A stretch of DNA of 64,000 bases, from the NCBI GenBank assembly GCA_035235625.1, contig CP141148.1, positions 992,001 through 1,056,000 of the forward strand, written 5' to 3'. How positions within the stretch are numbered: the first letter of the stretch is position 1; each line of letters begins with the position of its first letter. The notes beneath the pieces were generated by a model. The model was not told where the DNA came from, did no database searches, and was given only the letters and a program-made list of their open reading frames with translations. This DNA comes from Saururus chinensis. Lineage: Eukaryota; Streptophyta; Magnoliopsida; Piperales; Saururaceae. Positions 12,744 through 23,668 of the stretch are shown piece after piece. The translations under genes and the position numbers were made by a program.

Positions 12744-13399
12744 GTACTCTTACCTCAACTATTCATTCCATCTATCTCTGCTGCTCCTCGCCATCCTTTT
12801 CTGAACTCCCAATCCTTTATGTTTTTTTGGGGTTTCTGATGTGAAGTCCTATGTCTTGAAATTTGACGTTCTCTTCTAGCATCTTTGTTTTCGTCTCTCT
12901 TTATCGTTTTCTCTGTGTGTCTTATCTCCCCATCCATGTCGAATCCGCGTTGTTTACGTGAATAGGATGGAGAAAGAATAGATTCTTGTGGTCTTGATTC
13001 ACTTCTTTGACGCAGAAATGAATCATCTATAGTTTTCATGTTTCCACGGGGTATCTTCGTTTTTTCTCTCGATAATTATGATCCGTTATCGATTCTTCCA
13101 TGTCCGTCTATACTTTGCTTTGGACTCTCAACATTTAAGGTATCATTCTCTTGTGATGTATTTGATCTATCGAGTTAGATTCCGCTTGGGCCTCTGCATT
13201 AACGCCCAATCCATTACTATTATGGAGTCTCATTTCCGCAATTAAAGCATGGACCTTCTGTACATATCCAGTCTCTCACATCTGCCCAACCCTTTTAATG
13301 TTGCTTCCCTCTATAATCTCCTCTTTGTAATGGACGTTACGCTTTGAGCTGACAAGTTTTGATGTACAGGTCGGAATCTGACTCAACTGGACTTCCAAC

Positions 13400-14809
13400 A
13401 TGTCTAAATTTCAAACTCTGGAGGAGTCCCATGAGTTGGAAAAATTATTGTTGCAGATTTCGGACGAAGTTAGGAATGACCACATTCTCCGGCATTCTGC
13501 AAATGGTTCTGTAGATGTGGAAAAATTATTGATGCAGATTCCGACAGAAGATGGGAATGGCCAAATTCCCCAGCATTCTGCAAATGGTTCTGTAAACTTG
13601 GAAAAATTATTGATGCAGATTCCGACAGAAGATGAGAATAGCCCAAGTCCCCAGCATTGTGCAAATGCTTCTGGGGTATGATATCTGAACTGTTCCCCCC
13701 CCCCCCCCCCCCCCATATAAGTGATATCTGAGCTATCTTCTCAGTTCTCACTCTTCTCTTGTTAAAAGTACGATTTTGTTTATGCCTGCTGTTACTGTAG
13801 GTGGTCAGTAGAAATGCGCAGAGGCCACTTGCAGCTCTAGACAACGATTCGCAGACCAATCTCCAGCATTCTGTTGCTGCCCATGAACTCTTTGCTAATG
13901 AACGGTATCCCATGGGTAATGGATATAATTCCAGTGAATCCATGAATTACTTTGATGCAGAGGCCCTTTTGCGAGAGCTTGATCAGGCTGGAAATGACAG
14001 TCCTAAGTCTGGCCATGCCTCACATTGCGTTCAGGTTATTGACGCTAGATCCTTCTTTTTTTTTACCTAATTATTTTTTTTAATATTTTGAGAAATCGTG
14101 TTAATTAAATTACGAGTCCCGCTAATATGTGCCATAGGCACGCCTTTCCTTATGGGTGTGCATGAGAGGCTTTTGGGCTTAAAGCGGGTTTAAATCTGCC
14201 CGCCCGCCCCGTAATATACGCGCTACCCTTTGATCAAAATCTGACTGCACGTGATGCGCTAGGTGCACGTATTAACTTTTTTTTTTTTAATTAATTTTAG
14301 ATGTTGATTGTTGCATTTTTTTTCCCTATTCATCAAAGTCGGAGTGTATTTTATGGACGTTGTAAGTGATCAATTAGCGGGGATGGTGAGCAGGGTTCAC
14401 CCGTTGGACCTGATTATGCTGCTAATGCTAATGCTAATGCTAATGCTAATGCTCCACCTTTTGAGGGATCATATTCGGAAGAACTGGATGATCTCATTGG
14501 CTTTGAATCCTCATCTAACATTGGAGAGAATTCGAACGGTATGGTATTAAATTCAGATGAGTACACGGATGATGATGACTTCAATTCAGAAGGCTCCTCC
14601 GTAAGTGACCAGGAGAGTCGAACAGGCCCCAGTCCCAACTCCTCTAAAGGTAAGCTGCTGCTGCATGGCTCGTCCTATTCCTGGCTCTAATCATCCATCT
14701 TCATGTTTGTTAAAATCTTTTGTTGTTCCAAAACATTTTTTTAATTTTTAGAAAGAAAAAGTTCGGACGAAAGCCGGACGTTAGATCCAACGGGTGCAAG
14801 GGGCTAAAA
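13400..14809 (+). CDS. NAC-derived protein lacking the NAC domain (partial duplicate of the 24477 gene)
   Basis: Exons inferred from splice sites and the paralogue: 13400-13675 (start ATG; upstream exon part begins 13370), 13801-14040, 14394-14649 and possibly 14752-14809. The first coding exon holds three 26-27-residue repeats (residues 13-39, 40-66, 67-92) of the form LEKLLMQIPTED...QHSANGS. The second has VVSRNAQRPLAALDNDSQTN and NYFDAEALLRELDQ, matching exon 7 of the paralogue. The third encodes an Ala-Asn run from a GCTAAT hexamer repeat, then an acidic region (GSYSEELDDLIGF, EYTDDDDFNSEGSS). Phases agree across introns. The NAC DNA-binding exons are absent, and the paralogue's last exon is replaced or lost. 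If expressed it would be an acidic protein without DNA binding. It could equally be a transcribed pseudogene. Confidence 0.55.
13695..13714 (+). repeat. Poly-C tract in intron
   Basis: About 19 consecutive C residues lie shortly after the donor at 13676. A similar tract follows the homologous exon in the paralogue at about 25851-25869. Confidence 0.85.
14412..14450 (+). repeat. GCTAAT hexamer repeat in coding exon
   Basis: Five or more GCTAAT units encode alternating Ala-Asn within the third coding exon of the NAC-derived gene. The six-base unit keeps the frame when its number changes. Confidence 0.8.
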
Positions 14810-14851
14810 AAAAATAAAATATACCTTAAATTATGTGTACCGTTGGATCTA
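14778..14851. repeat. Short inverted repeat (TTAGATCCAACGG / CCGTTGGATCTAA)
   Basis: A 13-bp perfect inverted repeat with a loop of about 46 bp lies at the point where the paralogue's terminal exon would be expected. It may be a small foldback insertion that replaced the gene's 3' end. Confidence 0.5.
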
Positions 14852-15309
14852 AATCTAATGGCATACGATGCCGGGGCTCAATAAAGAGTTATGGCTTGAT
14901 ATGTATTCGTGTGACAATTCACTTATCCTAAAAACTCTTTGGATTGTTAGGTTCCCATGGAGACGAGACAAGAAGAGCTAATAAGGATTAAGGACATCAA
15001 AGTTCCTCCCGTGTCTACCCCTGCAAATAAGAATATGTGTTTTTTTACCATATTGATAGCAATATAAACCCTATTTTCATAGCAAATAACTAAAAGTTGC
15101 ATGGACGGTAACACCCGAGATATTCACGGCAATGAAAATAAAGATTGTGTCCAGCATTTCGCTTAAGCTGGGCATGTTAACGTGTGTGCTACTCGGGCAC
15201 TCAAAAGTGTTGTGTGGGCTTAATCTAATAACTCTAGTGGGCCCACTTGGACTCGTATAGGATTAGTTTGTGTAGCGGGTTTAAAAATGGTCCAAGCCCA
15301 AGCCCATCA

Positions 15310-15423
15310 GGGAAGATAGAAGTCCAGTCACCCACCCTTCCACAGCCGTCTTTCTCTGCTGGCATCACAGACTGAGACGGAGAGGAGGAGGAGACGTTTC
15401 GAGAGGCAACGCGGCACCGAGAG
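15310..15423 (+). promoter_or_regulatory. Probable 5'-UTR exon of the ELOF1 gene
   Basis: A GC-richer segment ends in a good donor (GAG/GTGGGT at 15424), and the coding exons follow 2.5 kb downstream. There is no other plus-strand gene between. The link to the coding exons is inferred from position only. Confidence 0.4.
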
Positions 15424-15674
15424 GTGGGTGATATTTTTCTTCTTGTTCAGACGTCAGATGATTTTCGTAGTTTTTGATGTGCTGATTGCTTCTTGATTCA
15501 TGGCGAGACCTGATCGGCGTTGTTGTTTCTTTCTTCTTCAAATCGATGCCTGGCGTGTATAAATTATTTTGTCATCTGTTATGTTTGCCCTTGGTACCCA
15601 TAATTTAGGGTTCTTGAGAGCATGGGATTTCTGTTTTATTTCTGGAAAACGATTTTTTTATGTAATTGATACAA

Positions 15675-15811
15675 TCCGGGCGTTGGAGGATGCCGCCTAC
15701 GCCGGAATCGAGTCCGCCGTTGTCGCCTTGTTACGAACCTCGGGAAAATACTGGGCCGTGTCTCCGGCGAGCAAGCCCGTAGGGGTTCTGCAATCCACCT
15801 GCTGTACATAA
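15675..15811 (+). other. GC-rich, coding-looking segment of unknown origin
   Basis: The plus strand reads IRALEDAAYAGIESAVVALL and then SGKYWAVSPASKPVGVLQ before a stop. It stands out from AT-rich surroundings in the first ELOF1 intron. I do not recognise it. It may be a captured exon scrap or an alternative upstream exon. Confidence 0.3.
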
Positions 15812-15823
15812 ACGTTTTCTGTC

Positions 15824-17880
15824 TCGAGTTGGGCTGGGGGAAGATGTCTGAACAGGAATATCTGATCTAGTTCTCGTTATTCCATTCAAGTTCAAACCAT
15901 TTTTTTTTAAATTACAATTTTATTTACAATTAGAAGAAGTAATATGTGTGTGGTCGATATTTCATATAGAATACTATTATTAATCATTTTTAAGATTGCT
16001 ACTTTTCTTGGTCTAGTGAATTGGTTCAATTGCTTTCAAGGTAAAGTAGTTCGTCAATTTAGAAAAACATTTAAAATAAAAATAATTCATGAAAAAGAAT
16101 CATGAATACTTTGGACCAAGTTTTCAACCTAAAATATACTTTTTCAAAGGGTCTAAAAATTATTCTTTACCCTAATTAAATGTCGGTTCAACACTTAAAC
16201 TATCTTAATCAAAATCAATCTTGGTTCATGTTCAAAATGATGCTTTTAAGTGAAGGAACAGTATTTGTCGAAAGAATTTTATATGTAATTGATTTAGATT
16301 TGATAATTGTCACGAGCTGGATTTATTAGAACTCTCCTAGAGGAACTAAAGGGTCCTCATGGGGCACAACATATGAAACTCTTTTAACGAAGAACTGTTC
16401 CCTTATTCATAAGCATTTTACAAACAATCAAATTTTTGTTCAAAATAAGTGGCAAATTGAGAACAGGAGTCTCAAGCATTCCTGTGGACTTAGTTGTTTA
16501 ATAATTGTACTTATGTTTGATGAAAATAGAGACATCCCTTTATATTTACCACTTATATCTTAATTAGGCGGGGTTGGAGCTCTCTCTCTCTCTCACTCTC
16601 ACACACTCTCGCTGTTATGCCACATTATGAGCTGCTTGAGGCCTGGTGGCATGGTAATGATCAGCATTGTAAGAGGGCACCTAGTCTGCTGTGGCCTGCA
16701 GACTAAGCACTATCCAGTATAGGCGTCCTAGCCACCAGATTTAGATATGATGACCCTGATGTGACCCACCATCATGGTGGGGTCTGCCTTCATGGTCCAC
16801 TAGATTATTATGATTTGATTCATTCATGGGTTAAGGGAGTTTAGTAATTTATTATTAATCACTATTTTCTAATATTGTTATTGGGCTTTAGGCTAATGTT
16901 AGAAGGCCTATTTTGATTATGAGTTCTATTAGGATTAGGGTTCTTATTTGAGGGTCTATACACATGTAGGGGCTATGCCCTGATTCATCATCAGAGGGCA
17001 ATGGAGAAGTAGAGTTATTTAGTTAATTTAATTTAGTTTCTTATTCCTAATCCCTCTCTCTTTCCCCACTTTCTCGTCAAATTTTATTGTGTAGACGCCC
17101 TGTCTACAACAGGCCCGTGAGTGCATCACCTCATTACTTAGCAACGAGGCGGCGCACTATGTTGGTTAATGAAATGCAATCCCTTACACGTTGTTACAAA
17201 GTGACACAGATATTGTTATAGGTAACTTTAATTGTGTTACAAATCACCACAGTTGCTCTATGTACGGCAGAGAATCTGCATTGTGTTACACATTTTCTCA
17301 TATTGTCAACAGATTTCCTTGAGCCTAATGATGTTTTGGCTAGTGGCATGGTAATGATGATTACTATAGCAGAGTTCAGAGATAACTGCTACACTATATG
17401 GCTATGGTAATGTAGATTATTGTAAGCACGACCTTCTAGTTGACTCACCAACCTCATTTTAATTAACTAATTATCTGAGTGATCAAGTAATTGAAACTTT
17501 TCTCAGTTCCTGTTCAAGCGGCCTCATGGGTTTCCCTAGAGGTAGGACTCCATAAGCGGAGCAGTGAAATACGGGGCTAATTAAATTTGGCTCTTTCCAG
17601 TTCCAGGCCTTTTCTGTCTAATTACGAGTTTTACAGACAAATCTCATTGGTTAAAATTGACAAAATAGAAGGAACGAGCCACAAATGTAAACATGCTCAA
17701 ACTTTGTGGGACTTATATTCTGTTTATTTTTTTTTTCGATCCTCTTGGTCCATTCCTGTAGGATTTCTAATAGTCCCAGATATATATCTTCACTACAAAG
17801 TTTGAAAGAGAAAAAAATATTTTCAATTTGGCTTGTAGTTGTAATTCATTTTGTGCTTATATGTGAATGGTATTAGTAGC
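15824..17880. other. Intron or intergenic DNA, no gene recognised
   Basis: Mostly AT-rich sequence, with a short TC/CA microsatellite at about 16580-16615. The stretch 16650-17460 resembles old repeat sequence, with recurring GGCATGGTAATGAT at 16650 and 17344, but no family can be named. It probably lies within the long first intron of ELOF1. Confidence 0.4.
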
Positions 17881-17915
17881 CTGGAATACTGAAAGTAAAG
17901 GAGATCAACTGAACA

Positions 17916-19455
17916 ATGGGGAAGAGAAAGTCAAGAGCAAAACCACCTCCTAAGAAGCGGATGGACAAACTTGATACTGTTTTTTGCTGTCCCTTCTGCA
18001 ATCATGGAAGCAGTGTTGAGTGCCGAATGTAAGTGTACTGGTGCTTGCTCTTGTGTTTGCTTTTGTGCTACTATATAGAGGTTTGAAAGGTATTCTGTTT
18101 GGATGTTCCCAAGTTTTAATAATTTTGAGTTACATTATTCTTTTCTGAAGTCATATTACATTGCATTCAGAAGCATAAGATGAACATGATTTTTTTTTCC
18201 AGCGATATGAAAAATTTGATTGGTGAGGCTGTTTGTGGAATATGTCAGGAGAGCTACAGCACTACCATTACAGGTGAGCCTAACTGACAAGAGTTTTCCC
18301 TTAATAGACATCTATAGGGAAATAGAAAGTTGTTTCATTAGATAGTGCACTTGAAGCAATTGTGTTAACATATGAGTTGGGTTCTTCTAATTAAAGAATT
18401 ACTTTGTGAAAACTCATGTTTGGTTAGACTAATGCAAGAGCAATTTTTGGTGATCATTGAAGAATTTTAATTTACAAGTGATCGGTAATTATCCCTAAAA
18501 GTGAACTTGTTAGCTACTTTCTATAATTTGTTGCATTACACAATTTTCAGCTTACATTTATTTATTTATTTTTGTAATTATGGAGGTGTTAGAGAAAAGT
18601 CATATAGATAAATTGAATCTAGCGCAAATGAGAATGGTACGGTGGATGTGTCAAATAACTAGGAAAGGTAGGATTAGAAATAAATATATACATGATAATT
18701 TATAGGTAACACTTTTAGGGGAGAAGTTTAGGGAGTGTAGGTTGCATTGGTATGGACACGTACAAAGAAGATCAATGGATGCCCTATTAAGAAAGTTGGA
18801 AGGGATTCATGTAAATGATGCTAAAAGAGGGAGTGGAAGACTTAAGAGAACTTTGATGGAGTTAAGGAAGGATACGACAATGCTTCTTATACAAAACAGG
18901 CTAAGTATTGCCAATCCCAAATTGTTAGGAAAAGGTATTACTTGATTATAATTATGTAATTATGGAGGTGTTGAGAAAAGACCTTTAGTTCAAGAAGCCT
19001 TCGAGAATAGAAGTTGGTGCCACTTAACTTTTTGGAAGTGACGTTTACATTTGCATAACGAAGATGTATTAAAGCATTGTGTTGTTTGTTGGGAGAGGGG
19101 TAAGTATTTTGTGCTTAACCCTATACTACTGAAGACTGCATTAGTACGTGGTAGAATTTCTCCTGCAAACTGGTCACATGGACAACCAAAGTTTACAACT
19201 GCTTGCACTTGATAATCTAGAATAGACATGGGATATTTCACTAGTATGCTTGACTGATCATTCTTTTTGGTTCTTTCTTTTTGTAGCCTTGTCCGAGCCT
19301 ATCGACATGTAAGTCAACAGTCGTGCCTATCATTTCTTTTGCATTTGGGTTTTACTGATCATACGCTGCTCACAAGATTTACCAAATTTATCAGATATAG
19401 TGAATGGATTGATGAGTGCGAGCGGGTGAACAACCTTGAAGATGATGCTGCTTGA
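17916..19455 (+). CDS. ELOF1: Transcription elongation factor 1 homologue (ELOF1/Elf1 family)
   Basis: Four coding exons, 17916-18028, 18203-18273, 19287-19308 and 19395-19455, all with GT-AG introns, give an 88-residue protein. It starts [20 protein letters not shown], a basic N-terminal tail, then the zinc ribbon with two CxxC pairs (CPFC at about residues 27-30 and CGIC at about 51-54). It ends with [20 protein letters not shown] and a short acidic finish. ELOF1 binds elongating RNA polymerase II and aids passage through chromatin; in other eukaryotes it also aids transcription-coupled repair. It acts in the nucleus. The protein is shorter than plant relatives I know, which end in a long Glu/Asp tail. 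The third exon is only 22 bp. Confidence 0.93.
18585..18955 (+). mobile_element. LINE (RTE-type) reverse-transcriptase C-terminal remnant in ELOF1 intron
   Basis: The plus strand reads [20 protein letters not shown], then [19 protein letters not shown] and [20 protein letters not shown]. The RM-RWMC...TRKDRIRN...LRWFGHVQRRP pattern is typical of the C-terminal end of RTE-type plant LINEs. One stop lies before VTLLGEKF. It is only the 3' part of ORF2 and sits in the sense direction between exons 2 and 3. Confidence 0.75.
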
Positions 19456-19819
19456 TTCCTGAGAACTCGAGTACAATAATTACATGATGTTACTGTTAGA
19501 ACTCGAGCTGATGGTTGCATTGCCGCAGTGTTTTGTACACTTGTCATTCATGGACATAACACAATTTAAGTTTGGGAGTTGATAGCTATATATGAAACAC
19601 TAATGTGCGTCCGACTAGACGGGATTGTTTTTTTGTTTTTGGGACTTAAGACAGATTTGCTTAATTTCTGATAAGTTTGTTGTAAATATAATGTGTATAT
19701 GGGAATGAGTTTCCCGTGATTTACTCTTTGAAGAAGCAATGACATTCCTTTTTGAAACAAAGAGACGATGGTATCGAATGGTCGTGCTCCATATACAGAT
19801 CTAAAGTGCACCAACTTTT

Positions 19820-19965
19820 GGTAGTAGATGCCTAGCAGGTATGGTCGTGGATGGTTTGTGCTCTGCAACTCCCAGCGGATCTGCCCTACACGTCGGAGCT
19901 GAGCTGAGCCGAACTTTTGGTAGTAGATGTCTAACATATATGGTCATGGATAGTTTGTGCTCGTT
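19820..19965 (+). repeat. Duplicated 50-bp segment enclosing a 43-bp scrap of the UPF0496 coding sequence
   Basis: Two copies of a segment beginning AACTTTTGGTAGTAGATG and ending GTTTGTGCTC (about 19813-19862 and 19912-19963) flank 19862-19904. The enclosed piece matches 30167-30209 of the UPF0496 gene at about 40 of 43 bases, including CGATCTGCCCTACACGTCGG (one change). The copy is in the same direction as the gene. This looks like filler DNA from template switching in break repair. Confidence 0.7.
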
Positions 19966-20016
19966 ACTAATTGTAGTGACCCATGACTTCTTTTAACTTT
20001 TAGACCTGGCTCACTT

Positions 20017-21290
20017 TCTTACTAGAAGAAAGACCACACCTTCAATGAGAAGTTGTCAGTTCTTTCTCTTTCTTTCTCCCACTCCCGGGGCTGGCTCAAG
20101 ACAATGTGAGGCCTGAAGCGAAAATTTTGAACATTTCTATAATAATAAAATAATGTTAATATGGTTAATCACTACTTAAGATGTAAAATTATTAATTAAA
20201 TTTTGTTAACAAATCTTTTTCAATAAAAGCTTCATTTTGCATTAACAACAATTATATGTATGATCAGTAAGATCTATTTTGTCTAAGAAATAAGAATTTG
20301 GTTGCTTTGTCTTTTAATAATGAAATAACTTGATATAATATAAATAAAATATAAAAATTAATATAATATAACCAGGTGAGCTTCTTTTTTATAAGAGAGA
20401 AAAATGATAGATTTATGTGTTCTTGAGAATTGAGGGTGAGTCCTCTACACAAGTTCAAAGGATTGAATTAAAAAAAAGGTTTAGGGAGTGTTAATTGTAT
20501 CTCAGGGTATAAAATAAGTTTAGAAGTTTGTCAATTTGAGGCCTCTGGGTTTGGTTAATAATAAAAATAATATTTATATATAAAAAACACACATCAAACA
20601 CTCACACAATAAGTTTTGATTAGTCTAGATAAGTGAGTACATGTGAACTTTGTAGGGTGCCCATGTGTAAAGTCCAACAGAGACCTCTAATTACATTGGG
20701 GAATTGAGTTTATGTGCCCATATAGTATAAAATTAGTTTGGGCTTGGTTAATAACTTAATAAGTGTAAGTAGATTTCAATGTTACATTATAAGTAACGTG
20801 GTAAATAGTAGTAGTTTTTTATTTAGTAATAATAGTTTATGTTGTAGTGTTTTTTTATTTGGTAATAGTAGTTCATGTCAATAAAAATGTCCACTTACTA
20901 GTCAGTTGAAAAACATTATATTATAATCATTCATTATATCTTTTTATTCATAGAAATGATGGGATAGAAATGTTCTGGACAATAAAGAAAGTTGCAATAT
21001 TTTTTCATATGCGACATCTATACCTGCCTTATTTTGATTCTCTCTTATATACTAATAATATTTATATATACGGGCCTTTATGTGTTGGGGCCTTAGGCAA
21101 ATGCCTAAGTCGCCTATGCCTTTAGCTACCCCTGCCTCTCCCTCTCCCTCTCCCTCTCCTACTTTCTTACTCGAAGAAATGTCACACTTTCAATGAGAAA
21201 GTTGTTACTCGAAGAAAGACCACACTTTCAAATTGAGTAGTTCACTATCCACTTACTTCTCTCTCTCTCTCCCCCTCTATAGACAGGCTT
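20017..21290. repeat. Short repeat (about 40 bp, three copies) and CT-rich tracts
   Basis: A unit built on ACTCGAAGAAAGACCACACT followed by TTCAATGAGAA occurs at about 20018, 21168 and 21207. Between and around the copies lie CT-rich runs, including CTCTCC units at about 21135-21160 and TC repeats at about 21257-21275. Confidence 0.6.
20086..21134. mobile_element. Possible non-autonomous hAT-like element
   Basis: The ends CGGGGCTGGCTCAAG and, inverted, CAGGGGTAGCTAAAG resemble degenerate hAT terminal repeats, and both sides carry GAGGCCT/GCCTTAGGC-type subterminal sequence. The 1.05 kb inside is very AT-rich and non-coding. The flanking 8 bp agree at only 4 of 8 positions, so the borders are uncertain. 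Confidence 0.35.
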
Positions 21291-22480
21291 AAGCTCAACA
21301 ATGGCTTAGATTTGGCATAATAGCAATCTTATTCGTAGCATTAAATTTTGGGCTTCAAATGATTTACCAACACGTCTTTACTGAAGGGAAGTTGCAGATT
21401 GTATGATGGTGGTGGTCCATAATCCATATTGTCTTCCTCATCGATCTCCAGCTTCTGTAATTCTTTTTAACAAAAGCCAGTTCTCATGAATCCGTCAAAG
21501 TTTCCTTCTTAATGACAAAAGTCCTTTATTCGTCAAAGATGGAATTTCCTACTTGATGACAAAAGTCCTTTGTTTGCCTCTTTGACCGGAGTCATCTTCA
21601 TAAATGCATGGGAAGAGCTTTTCTTGAGGATGAGCTGGGCCTAAGCTATGCATTGGGTGCCGTTAGATATTTAAGATCTATAGTATATATGCTAGTGTAT
21701 ATTTGTCTAAGTGATATTGACATTGACATATGCTAACATGTGCATCATTGTGCTTGGCTACTATATAAAACTTAAGCTGGGTTCATTATCAATGAAGAAT
21801 AGAAATATTTTTTTCCTAAATAGTGTCATTATCTTTCTCCCCATGGAGAGAGAGGGTGGGCTCCATAAGTAGATGCGAGGAGATTTTAAACTAATTTGCA
21901 CATATATAATAGTCAGATAGTACATACTGTTTGATATCGGCACATTTTAGTCAACAATGGCTTCTATAAGGCTGGGCAAGCTTGAGTGTAACATGTGCTA
22001 ATAAAAAACACAAGAAAATGATATTTCATTAGTTTAATATTAATAGTTATATTTTAAAAAAAATATTTTTTATTAAATGGTAAAATTTATAAATAAAAGA
22101 AGAAAAAATAAATTTATAATACTTTTTTTTAATACCCAACCATCTAAGTTGAACAAAATGAAGTTGTTAAGAAAGAGCAAACATTTTTATCAAATAGAGA
22201 TATGACGGAGGGAATAATTCTTCTCCACATCTCCACACCTCTCCCTACACCATTAGAGGCCAATGATAAAAAGTATGTTTATCTTAATGCTAATATTGGA
22301 TGGTTTTATAATTAAAAGAAAGTTCGTTGTATCTTATCAAAGTAGAATTACATTTCGTTACTTTCTCTTTTGAAAACATCAGCTTAACAAGTCTTTGGAT
22401 ACAAAGGGACATTAATGAAAACGAATTAATTCGTTACACTTAGAAAATTGAAACTGAACATAAAACGGAGGAATCGAAAA
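21291..22480. other. AT-rich intergenic DNA, nothing recognised
   Basis: No coding frames with family features. Several homopolymer runs of A or T occur around 22020-22130. Confidence 0.5.
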
Positions 22481-22490
22481 ACGAAATCGA

Positions 22491-22595
22491 TGAGCTCCGT
22501 CGAAGTAGCGGCAGCATCTGCAACGATTCGTGACATCATCCGTGAAAGATTCGACTTCCCACTCACGAAACCAAAACCAAAAGAAGAAGCTTAAG
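22491..22595 (+). CDS. Small open frame of unknown meaning (34 aa)
   Basis: ATG at 22491 opens MSSVEVAAASATIRDIIRER and ends KPKPKEEA before TAA. The composition looks protein-like, with an alternating charged helix then a Lys-Pro tail, and it is GC-richer than its surroundings. No family is recognised. It may be the first exon of a broken gene or chance. Confidence 0.2.
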
Positions 22596-22617
22596 CCCGT
22601 CAAGAGAGTAATGCAGC

Positions 22618-23035
22618 ATATTTATCATATTACATGCGGACCACCCTACATACGCTGACCAGCTGTTTTGGATTTCCCCAACCATATTCGGCACCAGCGA
22701 CCCTAACGGAGGCCGGAGCTGAGTTGCCATGGCGAGGACGACCCATCCTAACATTTGAACGCTGTGAAATAGTGGCGTTTTCATGGAGTTCATAGCTGTG
22801 GCACGGTAAGGATGCACTTTTTCTTCACTCTCTTTATTTTCTGCAGCCTTACCGTGTCGCAGCTGTGAAAGCCCTGAAAACACCACAGTTTGAGGGAGTT
22901 CAAAAGTTGGGCTAAGTTGTGATGGCCGTGGCGACTCAACCCCTGCCTCCATTTTGGGTCCTTTGAGCTAGATATGGTCCGGACAATCTAAATTAGCTAG
23001 CCAGCATACTAAGACTGGCCAATGTGTAATATCAG
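22618..23035. repeat. Long imperfect foldback (arms about 190 bp)
   Basis: The arms 22618-22810 and 22850-23035 pair with each other. The best pairing is near the centre (AGCTGTGGCACGGTAAGG against CCTTACCGTGTCGCAGCT), with weaker pairing outward through TGGAGGC-, ACCATAT- and ATATTACA-type blocks. The loop is about 38 bp. No terminal duplication was found. It could be a MITE or a recent inverted duplication of the kind that yields small RNAs. Confidence 0.6.
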
Positions 23036-23570
23036 AACTCTTCAATACATTTTGAGCCTAGAATTTGGCTGCTCTCTTTTTAACCAAAACACGAAACTTG
23101 TTGCCTAAGGCAGTGACATTTGTTCTACGAGAGATTTAAAACAACATCTCCTCCTAACCGGGCTCTAGGAACGGAATAGGTGAACACACTACATAGGGAT
23201 CATAGCATTGTACACAGTGACTTAATATGGTACAGAACTATAGGGTGATTATGAGCCATGCTACATAGTTAATATGCCCTCCATGTACTATGCTAAAACT
23301 AGTATTTACCACTGTCACTAACTCGGCCAGTCATGATTACAGCTAGTTTACAAAATCTGTCAGATTTACATACCAAATCTACTCAACAAAAATTAACACT
23401 TAAGAGTTTTAATTAAACAAAACAAGTGAGCTTTAAAACCCAAGTGTTAAATTTATGTTGGGTAGATTTAGGGTATGAATTTCAATCACTATCCATTTGT
23501 AGGGCTAAACCGGCAATGCGGGTGGTGGGGTAAATAAATTAATTTGTCAGGGCAAAGTGTCATTCACTGG

Positions 23571-23668
23571 TTTTTAAATGCAGACAGAGAGGAGCGCGAG
23601 GCAGCAGTAGGCCTAGGAGCCGAGCACCGAGCGAAAACGCGCCAATTTTCGTCTTTCCCCATCGCGCA
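23571..23668 (+). promoter_or_regulatory. Core promoter and 5'-UTR exon of the NAC-like gene
   Basis: TTTTTAAATGCAG, a weak TATA-like run, precedes a GC-rich leader that ends at the donor CAG/GTACTC (23669). The block is nearly identical in the duplicate at 12651-12743, so it probably holds the start region of both transcripts. An intron of about 800 bp separates it from the coding start. Confidence 0.5.

Noticed and set aside
13411-13943. Open frames on the minus strand across the NAC-derived exons
   Set aside because: Antisense shadows of the in-frame 81-bp coding repeats. The plus frame has consistent splice phases and paralogue support.
22563-22952. 129-residue minus-strand open frame
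   Set aside because: It lies inside the long foldback and shows no family features. Its openness is explained by chance in moderately GC-rich sequence.
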